Assembly (NCBI GenBank): GCA_964529715.1
Contig: CAZGXI010000043.1
Coordinates: 1 to 34,269 of the forward strand
Direction of reading: 5' to 3'
Source: CAZGXI01 sp964529715
GTDB lineage: Bacteria > Chloroflexota > Anaerolineae > Aggregatilineales > Ch27
DNA length: 34,269 nucleotides
Numbering within the stretch: position 1 is the first letter of the stretch; each line of letters begins with the position of its first letter. The translations under genes and the position numbers were made by a program. Below, in pieces: positions 34,101 to 34,269 of this stretch. Under the pieces are notes generated by a model that saw nothing but the letters and a program-made list of their open reading frames with translations, was not told where the DNA came from and searched no databases.

Positions 34101-34269
34101 ACGAGCGCGCCGGTGGGCCTGCCCTTTGTGGAAACCTTCGACACGGGCACAGGCTGGACGGCGACGGGTGTGTGGTCGCCCGATACGTTGACGGCGCGCG
34201 CTGGCGCAGGCTGGTTCGTTGACGCCGCGCAGCGCGACCAGATCAGCCTGCTCGAATACGACAATTCGA
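31191..34269 (+). CDS. continuation of the YD-repeat protein: YD repeats, beta-helix domain, lectin-like repeats; open at right edge
   Basis: Same frame as the preceding piece, with no stop codon over 1026 codons, so it is the C-terminal part of one ancestral gene. It begins LTDPNNAVQTLSYDGLDRLT and has about nine more YD repeats to ~31725. It then switches to a polymorphic-membrane-protein-like entry (VAAGDVAGLIAAINASN, ADVISLAEGTYTLT) and a right-handed beta-helix of GG(A/G)(V/I/L)YN repeats. A NWWGAADGPSGAGPGSGDAV motif closes the helix at ~33390. Two jelly-roll, MAM-like repeats follow (DTGAGWAAEGAWAV...GAGWFLD and DTGTGWTATGVW...GAGWFVD); the second is cut by the window edge. With a working TAG this part would not be made unless read through or restarted. 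Confidence 0.75.
32097..33357 (+). repeat. about 16 right-handed beta-helix coils, ~25 codons each
   Basis: The translated region consists of successive units of the type GG-x-(V/I/L)-YN followed by a short strand (GTLTVTGST), then LS-x-N-x-A. Periodicity is about 25 residues (75 bases). The DNA has many short near-repeats such as GGCGGC and CTACAAC blocks but is diverged between units. This is typical of secreted Pmp/pectate-lyase-like adhesin helices. Confidence 0.8.

Overview
The window looks like a chromosome segment of a GC-rich Chloroflexota bacterium (Anaerolineae-like). This is an inference from three things: many secreted proteins with Thr-Pro linkers, YfhO and GT-C type membrane proteins, and an rpsF-ssb-rpsR operon next to a tRNA-Pro without encoded CCA. 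No rRNA, CRISPR array or insertion sequence is visible.

Layout. (1) 1-6285, plus strand: a tightly packed surface-polysaccharide/membrane block. It holds a 5'-truncated GT-C-like glycosyltransferase, a YfhO-family protein, an isoprenylcysteine-methyltransferase-like enzyme and an O-antigen-ligase-like protein. (2) 6302-9322, minus strand: a large secreted clostripain-family (C11) peptidase. (3) 9418-12222, plus strand: promoter, rpsF, ssb, rpsR, a membrane-anchored parvulin PPIase, a terminator-like hairpin, and a tRNA-Pro(GGG) with its own near-consensus promoter. (4) 12223-12749: hairpins and an XRE-type regulator. (5) 12826-26389: an integrated mobile element of about 13.6 kb in two divergent arms around a regulatory region at 20098-20348. 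The minus arm encodes only membrane, secreted or very small proteins. The plus arm encodes a winged-helix regulator, a membrane protein, a GT-C glycosyltransferase interrupted by two amber codons, an FtsK/HerA-type DNA pump, three small proteins and a tyrosine integrase. (6) 26390-26893: an AT-richer gap. (7) 26894 to the window end: a giant secreted YD-repeat (RHS-like) protein broken by a G-tract frameshift and one in-frame amber codon. It continues into a right-handed beta-helix domain and lectin-like repeats and is still open at the right edge.

The most interesting system is the element. In transcription order its minus arm reads: a Thr/Pro two-TM protein, a 40-aa protein, a 53-aa protein, two near-identical 53-54-aa coat/pilin-like proteins, a perfect 11-bp inverted repeat, a 1187-aa secreted multidomain protein with a C-terminal membrane region, and then further membrane proteins. 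This order resembles filamentous phages (small minor coats, major coat, terminator, adsorption protein, membrane minor coat), with an FtsK-like pump where pI/Zot would be. No replication initiator, relaxase, ssDNA-binding protein or tail/capsid gene is visible in the element. A filamentous-virus-like provirus, a pilus/vesicle-type element and an FtsK-driven conjugative element therefore all remain possible. The 44-residue core of the coat-like proteins recurs, with identical spacing, at the N-terminus of a third element protein.
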